Shown here piece by piece: positions 36,601 to 48,502 of a stretch of 64,000 nt of DNA (positions are counted from its first letter, which is position 1; every line of letters starts with the position of its first letter). The translations under genes were made by a program, and so were the position numbers. The notes beneath the pieces were generated by a model. That model was not told the origin of the DNA, ran no database searches, and saw only the letters and a program-made list of their open reading frames with translations. This DNA is from Lumnitzera littorea. Taxonomy: Eukaryota > Streptophyta > Magnoliopsida > Myrtales > Combretaceae. Where the stretch lies: contig JAMXBB010000010.1 of assembly GCA_024138015.1 (NCBI GenBank), positions 47,008,103 through 47,072,102 on the forward strand, written 5' to 3'.

Positions 36601-38240
36601 AACTTTTATTCTTGAAAGTTACTAGAATTCTATGATGACTTTGTATGCTTGTTTCATGGTGTTCTTGAATGTCCATGTAAAATGCTTATTTGTGCCTTAA
36701 CTTACTTAACTATTACCATTTTATATCTAATTGGTTGTCTCATTACAACATCATTCATAGATTTTTTTTTATTCTTAAGTCTCTTATTGTCATTTGTCAT
36801 TCTTTGATTACTTGAGGTTATCTCTTTACTACATCTTTCATTGTTTTACTTTGACTTAATTTTTTTTATCTTAGGACTCTAATTTGAATATGTTACTTTT
36901 CTAGTCTAACCACTTAACAATAGTTTTAATCTTCTAGGATTTATGGTTATGCTTCCTTTCAACTTCCATTTACAAATTTCATCTAATTTGCAATCCTCAT
37001 ATAATTTTTCAATTTTTTGATCCAAGTTTCTATGGAAACCATTTTGAAGTTTCCCTTAGGCTTTTTTTGGTCAAAAATCATGATTCTACTATTACTTTAA
37101 GCATATACAATTGGTAGAATTGTACAAAATTGGTGAAATCATAAGTTTGTAAAATTGTATATCAACATTCATAATCTTACAAAAATTTGTATTTACATGA
37201 TTTTACATTCATTTTAACTAAGAAAAATATCATAAAATTATAAACTCGTAGGGTTGTATATTTGACTTGCAATTTTAACAACTATGGTGTTTACTTTCTG
37301 CTTATTCTACCAATCACCTTATTCTCCTTTTATTACTTCATTAACTTCCTACTTATTCTTAAGATCAACACTATTCTAAATCTCATAGCTTTAACCTCTC
37401 AAATTCCCACCTACTTCATTTCATTTACGTTTTTAGCTTATACCATACTTCCACTCCTTGAGTTATGCATTTACAATTGCATTTCTCTTAACCTTAATAC
37501 TAACTCTTTCTTTCTAACATATCATTAGGATTATTTTATCTTACTAAATTATCGGGTCTTTTTGGATCTACTATATGCTATTTTTTCTAGTACTTTTATA
37601 AAATTTTCCTTCACTATATATTACTTTTTCTGACCTCAATACACTTGATCACTTTTACTCTTGAAATTTATCCTTCTGACTTCAAGTAGACATCTCATTA
37701 TAAGATCTTACATAAGTATGCTATTACTCTTTCAATGAAATAATTATATGATGTATATACGTAGTCTCTTATCAGTGTTCATAATTCTCCAATTTTTTTA
37801 AAGTTTCTCTTTTACCTCGTCTTTCACTATGCTACTTTGATAAATTTTTTATCATTTTACCTATGGTTGTTCTCCCTTTTATATAGACATTTCTACCACC
37901 TTGGTCCTTATATATATTTGATTCAAAGGATTCAAATGTATTTAAGTTTCTTTTCTAGTTTTACGAGATGATAACTAGTATTTCTCCAAAATTAACATTT
38001 TTAAACTATTGTCCTTTTAACTTCCATCTGTAAGATTTCCTTCATCTCCTCCTTTCATATCCTTTGCAAATCTTTTTCTTTGATATTAAAGTTTCCAAAT
38101 TCTTTCTCTATTTTGACTTTGATCTCTACTTATGGTCCTTAAATTTTTCTTAAATTATTCTCAAATCTCTCTTTGAATGAATTGCTTAACGGCTAATCTT
38201 CCTTCTTGCTTATACACTTTTGAACTCCAAATTTGCTTAC

Positions 38241-38465
38241 TTTTTATTTTTTTTTATCTTTTTTTATGACAAAGGGGCACGACTCTTTATGATTGGTTAC
38301 CTCCAAGCATATGAACCACCTTACAAGACCCATGCACCCGATGAGAATGGCTTATGCTATGTAGGTATTTCAAGAAATTTTTATAGTAGAATTTGAACTT
38401 AAGATTTCATGCAAGTTGTCATGAGTGTATCTTAAGCTTTAACCACTAGGCTAACCCCTTAGGGG
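38241..38465 (-). mobile_element. tRNA-derived SINE
   Basis: On the minus strand the 5' part reads GGGGTTAGCCTAGTGGTTAA, an A-box-like promoter (38,440-38,454). About 45 bases later comes GTTCAAATTCTAC, a B-box match (38,386-38,398). A tRNA-unrelated body follows, ending in an A-rich tail (plus-strand T run 38,241-38,266). The order and spacing of boxes are those of a polymerase III promoter. Flanks TTTGCTTAC and TTTACTTAA may be a worn target duplication. It is inserted in the interior of the family-B element. Confidence 0.75.
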
Positions 38466-39963
38466 TATTTACTTAATTTTTAGCAACCTCTTAATCATGA
38501 TCTTCTAATTTGGTGTTAGTATCACTTTTCTTTGATATGATTCTTATGTTGTCTTGTGCTTCCCACATAGTAGTTTACCATTAAGCTATTTAGACAAAAG
38601 GGAAAGATTATGATTACTATAATTGTTCTATAGGCATAATTATTTAATTCATGTCCTTAAGTTTCTTATTTTACAATTTAAATGGTTTTATCACTTTTAT
38701 AAAGTTACTTTCCTTTGAGAGGGTTGTCATGATAGATATTAAAGACATATGTATGGTGTTTTAGAAATTTTTTCATTTATAATTAGTGATCTTTTACTTA
38801 TTTGTTAGACTATATGTTAATCAATTTGTTTATTTTCCAATTTATTTCATTTAATGGTTATTTTCTTCACCTTTTACTTGGGTGTTATGGAACTAATATT
38901 CCATACCATTTGGCACCATTACTCACACATAGAATTAGTGAATCTGACCTTTTTTATACTGAGCATGACTGGAACATTATTGACTACTTAGGCTAACTTG
39001 ACACAATACAATAAGATCAAGTACAATAATTTACGAGACTTAATAGACCTAAAATGGTATGGATAAAATAAGAAGGAATCATGGACTCGCTATTCCATTT
39101 CATATGTATATGTGCTATAATGCATATTGAATATCCAATTCTCTTCATCTTTTTTTTTTTTTCCATTCTATGTTTATTGGGACTTTTGTAAAAAGTTTCG
39201 CTTATTATTAGTTATGTGTATAGAAATTTTATGACTTTTTGTATCCCTTTTGGTATTTGTGTTATTGTTCAATATGGGAGTTTTAGTGGAATGATTTTAT
39301 GTTCTGAGACCTTTCTATTATTAGTTATTTCTATACTATTATTAGTTATTTCTATACTAGTCATTATGTAGTCTTTCATATTATTGTTATTACTATTATA
39401 ATTATTATTGTTTTACTTTTGGCTTTGTTGTTCAATCATTATTTTATTTTTTCATTCCTTCCTACTATAAGGGTATAGTGAAAGTATATTTATTATTTGA
39501 GGTGTCCCATATTTAATATTTATACTGTTTTGATGATCATTTATGGTATTATTTTAGTACAGTAATGTTGCCGTCTACTAGGGGAGCTAGTTTAAATGAA
39601 CTTGTATTTTTGAAATTTGAAATATATATGATTATTTTGTTATTGTTATATTTTAATTGTCTTAAATGAATTGATAAGTAATTCTGGGTATTGTGGTTAG
39701 TTATGTAGGTATTGTGGTAAACCATTCTTGTATTTATGGTTCAAATTAGTCTGTTATTTGTTCTTCTCTCTCTTTTATTATTTTAATTTGTATTCTTATT
39801 CTCCATGTTTTAATTTCGAGTGTTGTTATTTTGTTAATGAAACTTTTATGATGATCTATAAATGTTTACATTTATCAAGTTGTTTCATTACTCATAAATA
39901 TATTTTTTACCATTCTTATGTTTAATCATATTTATTATGCAATCCTAGTTATTCAACAATTAC

Positions 39964-40088
39964 TTAGTCTTTATAAATATTCTTATTCCATATTTATTAT
40001 TTTTATTATTCTGATTCTTACTTTATTAGTCTTTATAAATATTCTTATTCCATATTTATTATTTTTATTATTCTGATTCTTACTTTAT
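39964..40088. repeat. Perfect 62-bp tandem duplication
   Basis: Two identical adjacent copies of a 62-base unit beginning TTAGTCTTTATAAATATTC and ending TTCTTACTTTA. The first differing base after the second copy marks the edge. A recent local slippage or repair event inside the family-B interior; a collapse or duplication by assembly is also possible. Confidence 0.9.
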
Positions 40089-40506
40089 CAATCTTTACTT
40101 ATTAAAAGTTTTACAGGTATATATGGGTAGGTATTTATAAACTTGAGCTAGTGATACTTAATGTGTTATTAGCTCTTATAAGGAAATTGATTTGCTATAA
40201 TATTTGGTTTTATTCTTAATCATATACCTATTGAACTTTTTTTATGTGATTTAAGCCTATTACTATTGCTAGAGCTTTTTTGCACATTTATTATCTCCAA
40301 AACATGAATATAATAAAAGAAAAGTCCTAAAGGCGATTCAAAATATCCAATAATAACCACAAGATAAAATTACCAATAGTCTACATAAAAGAAATACACA
40401 TAATATGTTCTTTTAAAGGGAAAAAATCTAACCTTTATCTACCCACTCTTGTAACTTCATCGTCTTACGAATCATTTTCTTAATTTTCCTATAGATCTTA
40501 AGCCTA

Positions 40507-40518
40507 GCACTGATACTA
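40507..40518 (-). other. Primer-binding site of family-B element (initiator Met tRNA type)
   Basis: The minus strand reads TAGTATCAGTGC, 10 of 12 matching the TGGTATCAGAGC site complementary to initiator methionine tRNA used by most plant LTR elements. It begins 7 bases after the end of the 5' LTR (40,526) in the element's sense. Confidence 0.75.
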
Positions 40519-42537
40519 CTTTATTTGTAAAGCCCCAAAATATAAGACGTCATAAATTGCCACATGTTCATCGACTCTAATGACATGTTAGCTATAGAAC
40601 ACAACTAAAATTTCCAAAATATTCTCGTAATAGTTTGCAAATATCCTTATAAATTTAATTTCTTAAATAAAGTCATATTTTCTTCTGAATAAAATAGCTA
40701 TTTCTTAAACAATAATCATTAAGTAAGTAAGATTAAATTTCTAACTTGTCAAATCTTCTTAGGTTATTCTTCCAGTAGCAAATTTACTTGTCTCTCTTCC
40801 CATCCCAAATGTAGTGACAAGTATCTTCACAGTTTAGTCTTTTTGTACATCAATATTTCTTGCATCTAAAAAATATAAGGAGTGAATTGAAGCTTAGTAT
40901 GTAATACACACATGCACATACATGAACAAGCAATACATAATCACATGTATTTGAATGCAAAATAAGTAAATCATGCAATTACTTTGATTAACTTTACTTT
41001 TAAGCCAATCACATAACACACCATGATGGTCCTTATGACCTTAGTACATCATAGTTTATAGAACAACCTAGCATTTAGGCATACTTTTTTGAGCCCCTCT
41101 ACTTTACAACAACCTAAATCAACCTTAAATCATTTTCATGTAAGACTCTGCTAGGATATGAATAATTAAGGTTACCCCTTAAGGATCTATCACTTCAGAC
41201 CCTTAGGATGCGTTAAGCACAAGTAGCAAGAGAAGGTTATTAAAGCTAGATATTTAGTTAGTTTATTTGAACATATGTAGATATAAATTCTAACCTAGTA
41301 ACCACATATAGCAAATAAATGTCATGTACCTAGAACCATTGAAAGAACCTCATAGTAATTAGTTTTGAAAGAGTAATTTGTAAAGAAAATGAAAGATAAA
41401 ATCACCCCAACAAGATTTAACTACTTCCTATGGGCTTAATAGTGCAAAATAAGAATTCTAGGCTAGAAACAGCTAAACTAAGGTTAGGAAAATGGAATGA
41501 ATCAACTAGAGGGATTACGATTGGGAAGTACGCTCATGATCCTTTGTTATTACAAAGTAACAACTTTACACCCTGAAATTACAGTCATGAACCTTGATTG
41601 TAACCTTCTTGGCCACTTAATTCATTCAATTCCACATGTATCTTCAACCCAACATATCAATAAGGATCACGGTTAAAATTGTGCCTGTGATTCTTGACTG
41701 TAATTTTACTACTTTAAAGTTCTTTCTCCTTTTTCATGAAGAACACATCATTTAACCTTTTATCAAAATTCCTAAACTTAACCTCACTCTAACAACACCA
41801 TAATCCCTTGTTTACTTATCAAAAGTTGCATAAAAACATCTCTAAGATATACTCAAATCGATAAATCTTACAAAAGAAAAAATTGCAATTGAAGGAATGC
41901 ATTACCTTAACACTTGATGAAACATTAAAGCAATCCTTTATATTTCCTCAACTAATTAATACATAATCTTGAAAGATCACCATAAAATGATTCAGATTCG
42001 ACATAAAAACTCCTGATCTAAAGTGTTGCAATAGGCTAATAGCTTATCCAAGTTCTCATTGCAAATACGAGAGATTTCTCGTGTTATCCTTCCATTTGAA
42101 TGTCTTACCTTTATAGATTAATGTAAATTACTTTATATCATGATAGAAACCAATTGAATATCATCAAAATATTACTTGTTAATAGGATTCCTTACCTATA
42201 ATCTCTTTTGAAAGATACGATAGCAAGAGCAGTAATGGAAGCCAACAATAGGGAATCAATAACACCAAGCAATGATGCTTAAATCACTCCTTCAACGGCT
42301 ACAATGACTCTCATTTTAGATGAGCATTCTTCTCAAGTTGGAGGAGAGATAGTATATCAAACACCTTCACCAAGCCTGAAGAAAGGAGCAACTTAGATAC
42401 CTCTTTGTTCACTATATCCCTGATTTGCTAAAAGGGTCCTTGAGCTTAATCAATCTCTATACTCTTAATGCAATGGACTCCCCAAAGCCACTAAATTGAT
42501 CTCTTCCATCTTATTTGAACTTCCTTAACTGGCTCGA

Positions 42538-45500
42538 TGTCGTGACTTTAAAAGGGATTTAGTAAGATTGTCTAAAGTTTTTATATCACATGTACACCCA
42601 TGATACGAAAATTGCCTTATAAATCAAAGACTGCAAGAGTCTAAATAATTAATTACTAGGGTTTCCAATTTTTAATTTATTAACTCATTATAAAATACAA
42701 ATAACTATGGATATCTAATATTCTATAATTTCTTATAACCATAGAGAATTAGTATTTCTTACCAAATGATAAGATCAAGTAGTAAAGTTTTAAAATTTAA
42801 ACTTACTAAAGCTATAAAATCTAAGTATAAGAATAGTAATTACATTTAATATTTCAAACTAGCTATATAATCTATCTTCAGTATCTATCTTCCAAGGCAT
42901 CTCAATACTTGTACTCAACTCTTAGCTTTTAATCCATGCTTAGCTTTTAATCCACGCTTAGTTATTAATCATCATGTAAGGAAAACTGTTAAGGAGTAAG
43001 CTATATGAGCTTAGTGAGATATTTCTTATACTATGCCACTAAGCAGATTATCACATAATTAATTAATAGACATATAAATGCATGAACGAGCAATATGCTA
43101 AACAATAAATGCAGTTGACTAGATGCTGCATACAATGTTAGATTTAATGCTCTCTAATGTTAGGATTGGAGATTCATTAGCACCAATTACAGCTGGGTTT
43201 TAGCACTTGGGTTTTTAACCATAAATTGAAATTTTGTATTTCACAAAATATATTTCCATTCCTATAGAAAATCCAAAAACTCACAAATTCCCAAGTCTAA
43301 CAATGCTCCCGTAGTCTATACTCACATCCTATAGTAGTAGTCTCTAAACTCGGTCCTCAGCCATTTACGGTTAGTGTCTTCGGTGCCAAGTAAGCCATCG
43401 AGTCAAAAGTAAGGTCTTATTGTACAAGTGCTCCTATATTGTACCAATTATAAATAATCAAATCACATGAGATTCTTATCCTTACAAGGCCTTTCAATAC
43501 CATTTGCGTAAGGTGATGGCTAGAATAATAAATGCAATGTTTATACATATGAATGATCCATTTAATTTAAGATAGTACAAATATGATTAGGTTAAATTAT
43601 TAGGCGATTAACTAAAATTAGGAAACCATCCAAATCATGTCGTAGTAAATCACACAACAAATTCTTCAATTGTTGTATTTAACAACATTTTGCATAGTAA
43701 GTAAACAATATTCAGCCATATGCATATTCCAAATCTTAAGCATCAATTTATTAATATATATAAAATTTATGTATGCTAACTACAAGCACAAAATAAGTAT
43801 AAAGTTATTGAGAATACTCACTTGACCAAAGCTGATATAAATCGTAGCAATCAAAAGGTAGCTTACCCTCCTAATCAATATCTCTTAATAAATAAAATAA
43901 TAAAAACTTAATAAGTATCTAGATGTAATACTAAATGACTTAATTAGCTACTATTTGCATATCTATCTTATGATTTTCGTTTCTACCTAGGTATTAAATT
44001 GTATGTAACTTTTTCATTTTAAATCCAATTTTTATAAACTTATAGCTAATTTTTATCACTTTTGGATATACTTTTATGTAACAAAGTCTGTTTTGGACAT
44101 TAAAACTCGTATTTTTTTATTATGAGCCTAAAATATTATGAATTTAGTTATTTTGGTCTAAATAATTTTATTTATCAAATTTAAATTTTTCTTTATTATT
44201 TTATGATTTAATTAATTTATAAATTTTATATTTTTAAAATATTTTATTTTTAAGTCCATTTTACATTAATTTCACTATTTCTTCATTTTAAGCTTAATTT
44301 ACCATTGATGTTAATTTTCTTATTATTGTAATTTTCTAATTAGTTAATTATTATTATTTTCTAAATATTTTTATAATTTTCAGTTTTATTAGAAATTTTT
44401 AGGGGTGCTAACGTAGTGCTTCCTTATTGGTCTACGTGGAAAATTTGGTATTTCTTCTAATTTTTATATTTCTCTAATTTTGTAATATTAACATATATAC
44501 ATATATATAATAATTTATTAAATTTTATAAATTGGGCTTCAAATCTTCTTTTATGGTTTCAGCCCATCTTCACATATATAGTTATATATATATATATATA
44601 TATATCTATTTATTAGTTTATTTTAAGGAATTGTAATATTATTATACACATACTTATATTTTTAGATATATACATGTATTTATACTTATACTATACTAAT
44701 ACTATATGTATATTTATTCATATACATATATGTGTATACACGTATTTGTACTTATGCTATGCTACTATTATATGTATTTTTATAAATGTATATATAAGTA
44801 TATATATACATGTTTTCTTAATCTATTTTTAAGGAAATTTGATATAATACTTATATACATATGTATATATATATAAATACTTCGATTACTTTATGTATGA
44901 ATTTATTTAAATACCTAGGTATACATGTAGGTGCATGTATATATACACATATCTATCTTGTATTTTCCTACTTATTTACATATACATGTATTTATACTAC
45001 TTTCTACTACATTCCATATATGTATAGTTCATATATGTACATGTACTACATATATGTATAGATATAAACCATACAAGTATGTATATATCTATATATAACA
45101 TATACATATACTTACATATACTTAAGGATGTACACATACAAATGCATGAATATAAAGAAATAGAATTATTCACATCATTAAATATATATACATGATATTT
45201 CTGTTACAAGAGGCTAAATTACATGTAATTCCTAATACATATACTATACTTAACTATATATTAACATAAGGAAGAAAATATACAACTTAAACTACAAAAG
45301 ACAATTAAAATACATAAAGAAAACCTTTGTTTATTTGGTCCTTAAAGCTCTTAAGAATGTTATCTCCTAATTCCCTTTGGAATTGATACAACTCTAGTGT
45401 TGGAATTGAAGTGTAGGTGAGAATTCTCCTTGAATGGTAGTTGAAGATAAAAATAAGAAAAACAAGGGAAGAAGATGAAAATGAGAGAGAGAGGTGGTAG

Positions 45501-46436
45501 TCTAAAAATGGGGATGAGAGGTTTCCATTTGTTGTTAATTAATGATGAAAATTGAAGAAAAGTATGGAAACATCTAAGGGCTACACATGGCCAGTGCAAG
45601 AAGGAGGAAAAAGAAAAGCAAAGGAAAAGAAAAAGAAGATAAAAAGTTAAAAAGGACATTTTTGACTTTGGTCAAAATTAATAATAATAATATTTCATGT
45701 ACAAGTAACAATTATATATTGGAAAGGGAAAAAGAAAATAAAAAGGAAAAGATAAGGAAAGAGGGAAGCTAAGGAAATAAGTAAATAAATAAATAAAATA
45801 AAATTTTGAATTTCCTTTAAATAATTATAATCTTATAAATAATATTTAGAATAATATAATATAGTTAGGAAGAGAATTGTAAAATATAAAATTAATATTT
45901 ACTATATAATCTATAAATATAACATGTGTAGTAAAATTAAATTCAATTACTTAAATCACTATATCAATAACATACATATATTTATAAGATTATAAACAAT
46001 TATAAAATAACCTTCTTAATCTTATTAATTTTATAAATTAATTTGTTATTCTTTACGTTTATTAGTATTTAGGAATTATTTCTAATTGTTCGTTAGCGAT
46101 CTTATGTAATTTGGTGTATCATTCAATAACTGTATACAATTAACGTTTTTATCACAGTAAAACTAAATTTATTTGTTTATAAGTTTAAAGTTTTAGTTTT
46201 AGGGTTTTTAATTAATTTTAAGTTCAATCTCTAGTGTTTACACATATATAAGGTTTATAGTTTTTATACGCGATTAGAGTTTCGATTAATAAATTAGGAT
46301 TTTTTATATTCATTTTAAGTTTCAAATTTAAAATTTTGATTAATTTTAAATTTATCAGCTCTATTAACTTAGAGAAATTACCCACAATACTCGAGTTTAA
46401 CTCTATATTCAAAAAGCTAAATTTATAGGGTTTACA
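42538..46436 (-). mobile_element. Solo LTR, family C copy 3, nested in the family-B 5' LTR
   Basis: Ends are TGTCGTGACTTTAAAAGG and ATAGGGTTTACA, flanked by a perfect 5-bp duplication CTCGA (42,533-42,537 and 46,437-46,441). Length is 3,899 bp. This is the reference copy for family C: GATTTAGTAAGATTGTC near the start, ATAAATGCATGAACG near 43,075, TTTAATGCTC/GATTGGAGAT near 43,143, TATGTAACTTTTTCATTTTA near 44,001, the TA-rich block 44,480-45,200, and a purine-rich plus-strand stretch at 45,440-45,770. No coding. It gives a clear order of events: family B inserted first, C3 later. Confidence 0.88.
44480..45200. repeat. TA-rich block of LTR C3
   Basis: Runs of TATATA, ATACATA and TACATGTA with little G or C, equivalent to the blocks in C1 and C4. 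Confidence 0.8.
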
Positions 46437-46856
46437 CTCGACGTATAGCCTCACATTTCTCAGCTCACAACAAGACCTCTAAGGAAAAAAGAAAAAAATG
46501 AAATCAAGGCATTGAAGTGAGCTTAGCAACTTGCTTGAAAATTCCTTTTTTCCTTTCATTAACAAAGTATGGATCTCCTAGAAATGTGTAATAACACATA
46601 AAATTGAAGGAAGTAATAGGTTTTACACTTATCGTTGGTACATTGAGCCTAGGGTTAGGGACTTCAAACTTCTTGCTAGAAAGAGGAAACCTTTGTGAAA
46701 ATGAGTATGGGGCTAGAGTTTCACACATGTGAAAGCTTTTAAAGGTTGACAGGCTTTTCCAAAATCACCCTCACTTAATAATTTTGCAAAGTCTAATATG
46801 CCTTTGCTTAAAATAAATCCTTTATGCCTTTATTTCTTTTGGGGTATTACAAAATA

Positions 46857-48502
46857 TGTTATGATCAAACTCACAACAACTTGCTTCCTTTTAACATCTC
46901 TATTGGGTTGTTTGTCTGTCACCATCAGTTAAACTAATTATATCCTCTTGTTATATTAGCTATTTTAATTATATTATGATTTGATTCATGAACGTATCTT
47001 TCTCTCAAATCACTACTTCAATTCATAAAGAATGTGACTTCCAATATTTTTAGCTAAGACCATATGTGTCCATGCCAGGAGTAGAATTCTGGCTCTTATG
47101 TACGAGGTGTTCGAATCCATCTCGAGTATCTAGACCCTGTTTAGCAATAAGGGAACCTTGGACAAAGCCGCCAATTAGCAGTCCACACAAGGAATCTATA
47201 GTAGAATCATTAGTTAGTAATCCCAATATAAGACAATTTGTTTAGAAGATCCAGGCAAAAGACCACAGGGACTTAATGTTTCCATAGAATTTTGCTGGTT
47301 CTTGCTTATTGCTTGAGGGATTGTATCTATTGCTTGAACAAATGTGTCTTTTTGGTTATTTAAGTTGTAATCTTTCCTATCTAGATTAGCTAGTAATTGA
47401 TTCAAACTCAATCCACTGATCGACATTAGAAGTGTTCACTAGACATAAACTTTGGAAGAGTCATAACTTTCGGTGAGTAGTGAAAAAGCAACAAGGCGTA
47501 TATTTCTTGTGTGTAGAAGTTTTAACATACATTTTACGTATATTATTGTCTATTTCTTTCTCAGGCAATGCTTAAGGAAGCCTTTCAAATATTCTATAAA
47601 TTCTATCGTGGTAATTAAGGATAAGAGACTGCTACTCTTGTCTTTACACTACTCAGTTGTATTTTGGAAGAGTTGAGATAATCCTTAGCAAATTATAAGT
47701 ACGACTTATAAAACTCTTTATGTTTTGATGTGCCCTCTACATTTAAGGAAATATTTTATTACAAACACTCTTCAAAACCAAGTTTTTCAATACTCAGGAA
47801 TTTCTATGACCTTGCTATTGGAACTGTATGGTCCATCATTTCACCATTGAGATAGCAATCCGCAGGATCCGTACAAAGTTCCATGCACTTTCTTTTCTGT
47901 CCATAATGCTATGTCTATCAAATGAAGGAACTAGGAAACAAATCGTTTTCCTTCTTTACTAAGGTTTCCGTGGATCAAAACATGCACTTAGCACAAAAGA
48001 TAAATTTAGGCTAAAATAAATATCTTTTTTTTTTTTTTTTTGGTCCTTTTAACTATATCAATGTTTCATATTTTCAACAATTGCAAGATGCACAATTATT
48101 TTCCCCATATATATCTAATAGGTGGATGTCAACAGTAGGCCCTGCACCTGTCATAATACATAAACTTTCTTAAACTTGAGCTGGTGCATCTTTCCATATA
48201 TTTCTCATTTTTTCACTCAGTGATATCTTATAACAACATGAAGACAATTTTTTTTTGCCAAAACATGAAGACGAATTGAATAACAAAATTTTCAAAAAAG
48301 AATATTTTTTTTTTCCTTTGCTTTGAGTCTTATTATTTCATTCAAATATCAAATAATGAATGATTCTAAAGTTGTCCGAGTTGCTATCTCAAATTTCACA
48401 TAGCATTGAGATCTCCCGCAACTTTTGCAGGAATAGATCAATATAAGACAATGCCGATATTATTAATCTTTCTTTGTTACATATGAAAGCAAGAAGTTCA
48501 AT
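46857..48502. other. Intergenic region 3' of the laccase pseudogene
   Basis: No gene recognised. A tRNA-like B box (GTTCGAATCC, 47,109-47,118) and a weak A box (47,051-47,060) may be a SINE trace. A 70-residue minus frame at 47,214-47,426 is not recognised. From about 48,300 the sequence matches the 3' flank of the intact laccase. Confidence 0.4.

Larger units (their letters stand above)
36601..40506 (-). mobile_element. Interior of family-B element, no gag or pol found
   Basis: About 3.9 kb between the polypurine tract and the primer-binding site. I could not find protease, reverse transcriptase, RNase H or integrase motifs in any frame. Plus-strand text is T-rich, low in complexity and full of stops in the element's sense. 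This fits a LARD-like non-autonomous derivative that needs enzymes from another element. A SINE lies at 38,241-38,465 and a 62-bp tandem duplication at 39,964-40,088. An 88-residue hydrophobic frame at 37,262-37,528 is a composition artefact of T-rich DNA. Confidence 0.65.
40526..46851 (-). mobile_element. 5' LTR of family-B element, interrupted by LTR C3
   Basis: Plus-strand ends are TGTAAAGCCCC and GGGTATTACA. The parts 40,526-42,537 and 46,442-46,851 match the partner LTR 34,415-36,578 once the nested LTR is removed, leaving about 2.4 kb against 2.16 kb. The excess lies on both sides of the nested insertion (about 42,225-42,537 and 46,442-46,530) and is not present in the partner LTR. The right flank AAATA completes the target duplication. 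Confidence 0.78.

Noticed and set aside
37262..37528. 88-residue hydrophobic frame that looks like a membrane protein
   Set aside because: T-rich plus-strand DNA always reads as Phe, Leu, Ile and Tyr; it is antisense to the element and has no homologue I recognise.
45360..45772. Frames of 99 and 61 residues with Phe/Ser- and Lys/Glu-rich text
   Set aside because: Opposite-strand readings of a purine-rich tract in LTR C3; low complexity only.
47051..47118. tRNA-like A and B boxes
   Set aside because: The B box is good but the A box is weak and no cloverleaf can be folded by eye; at most a SINE trace.
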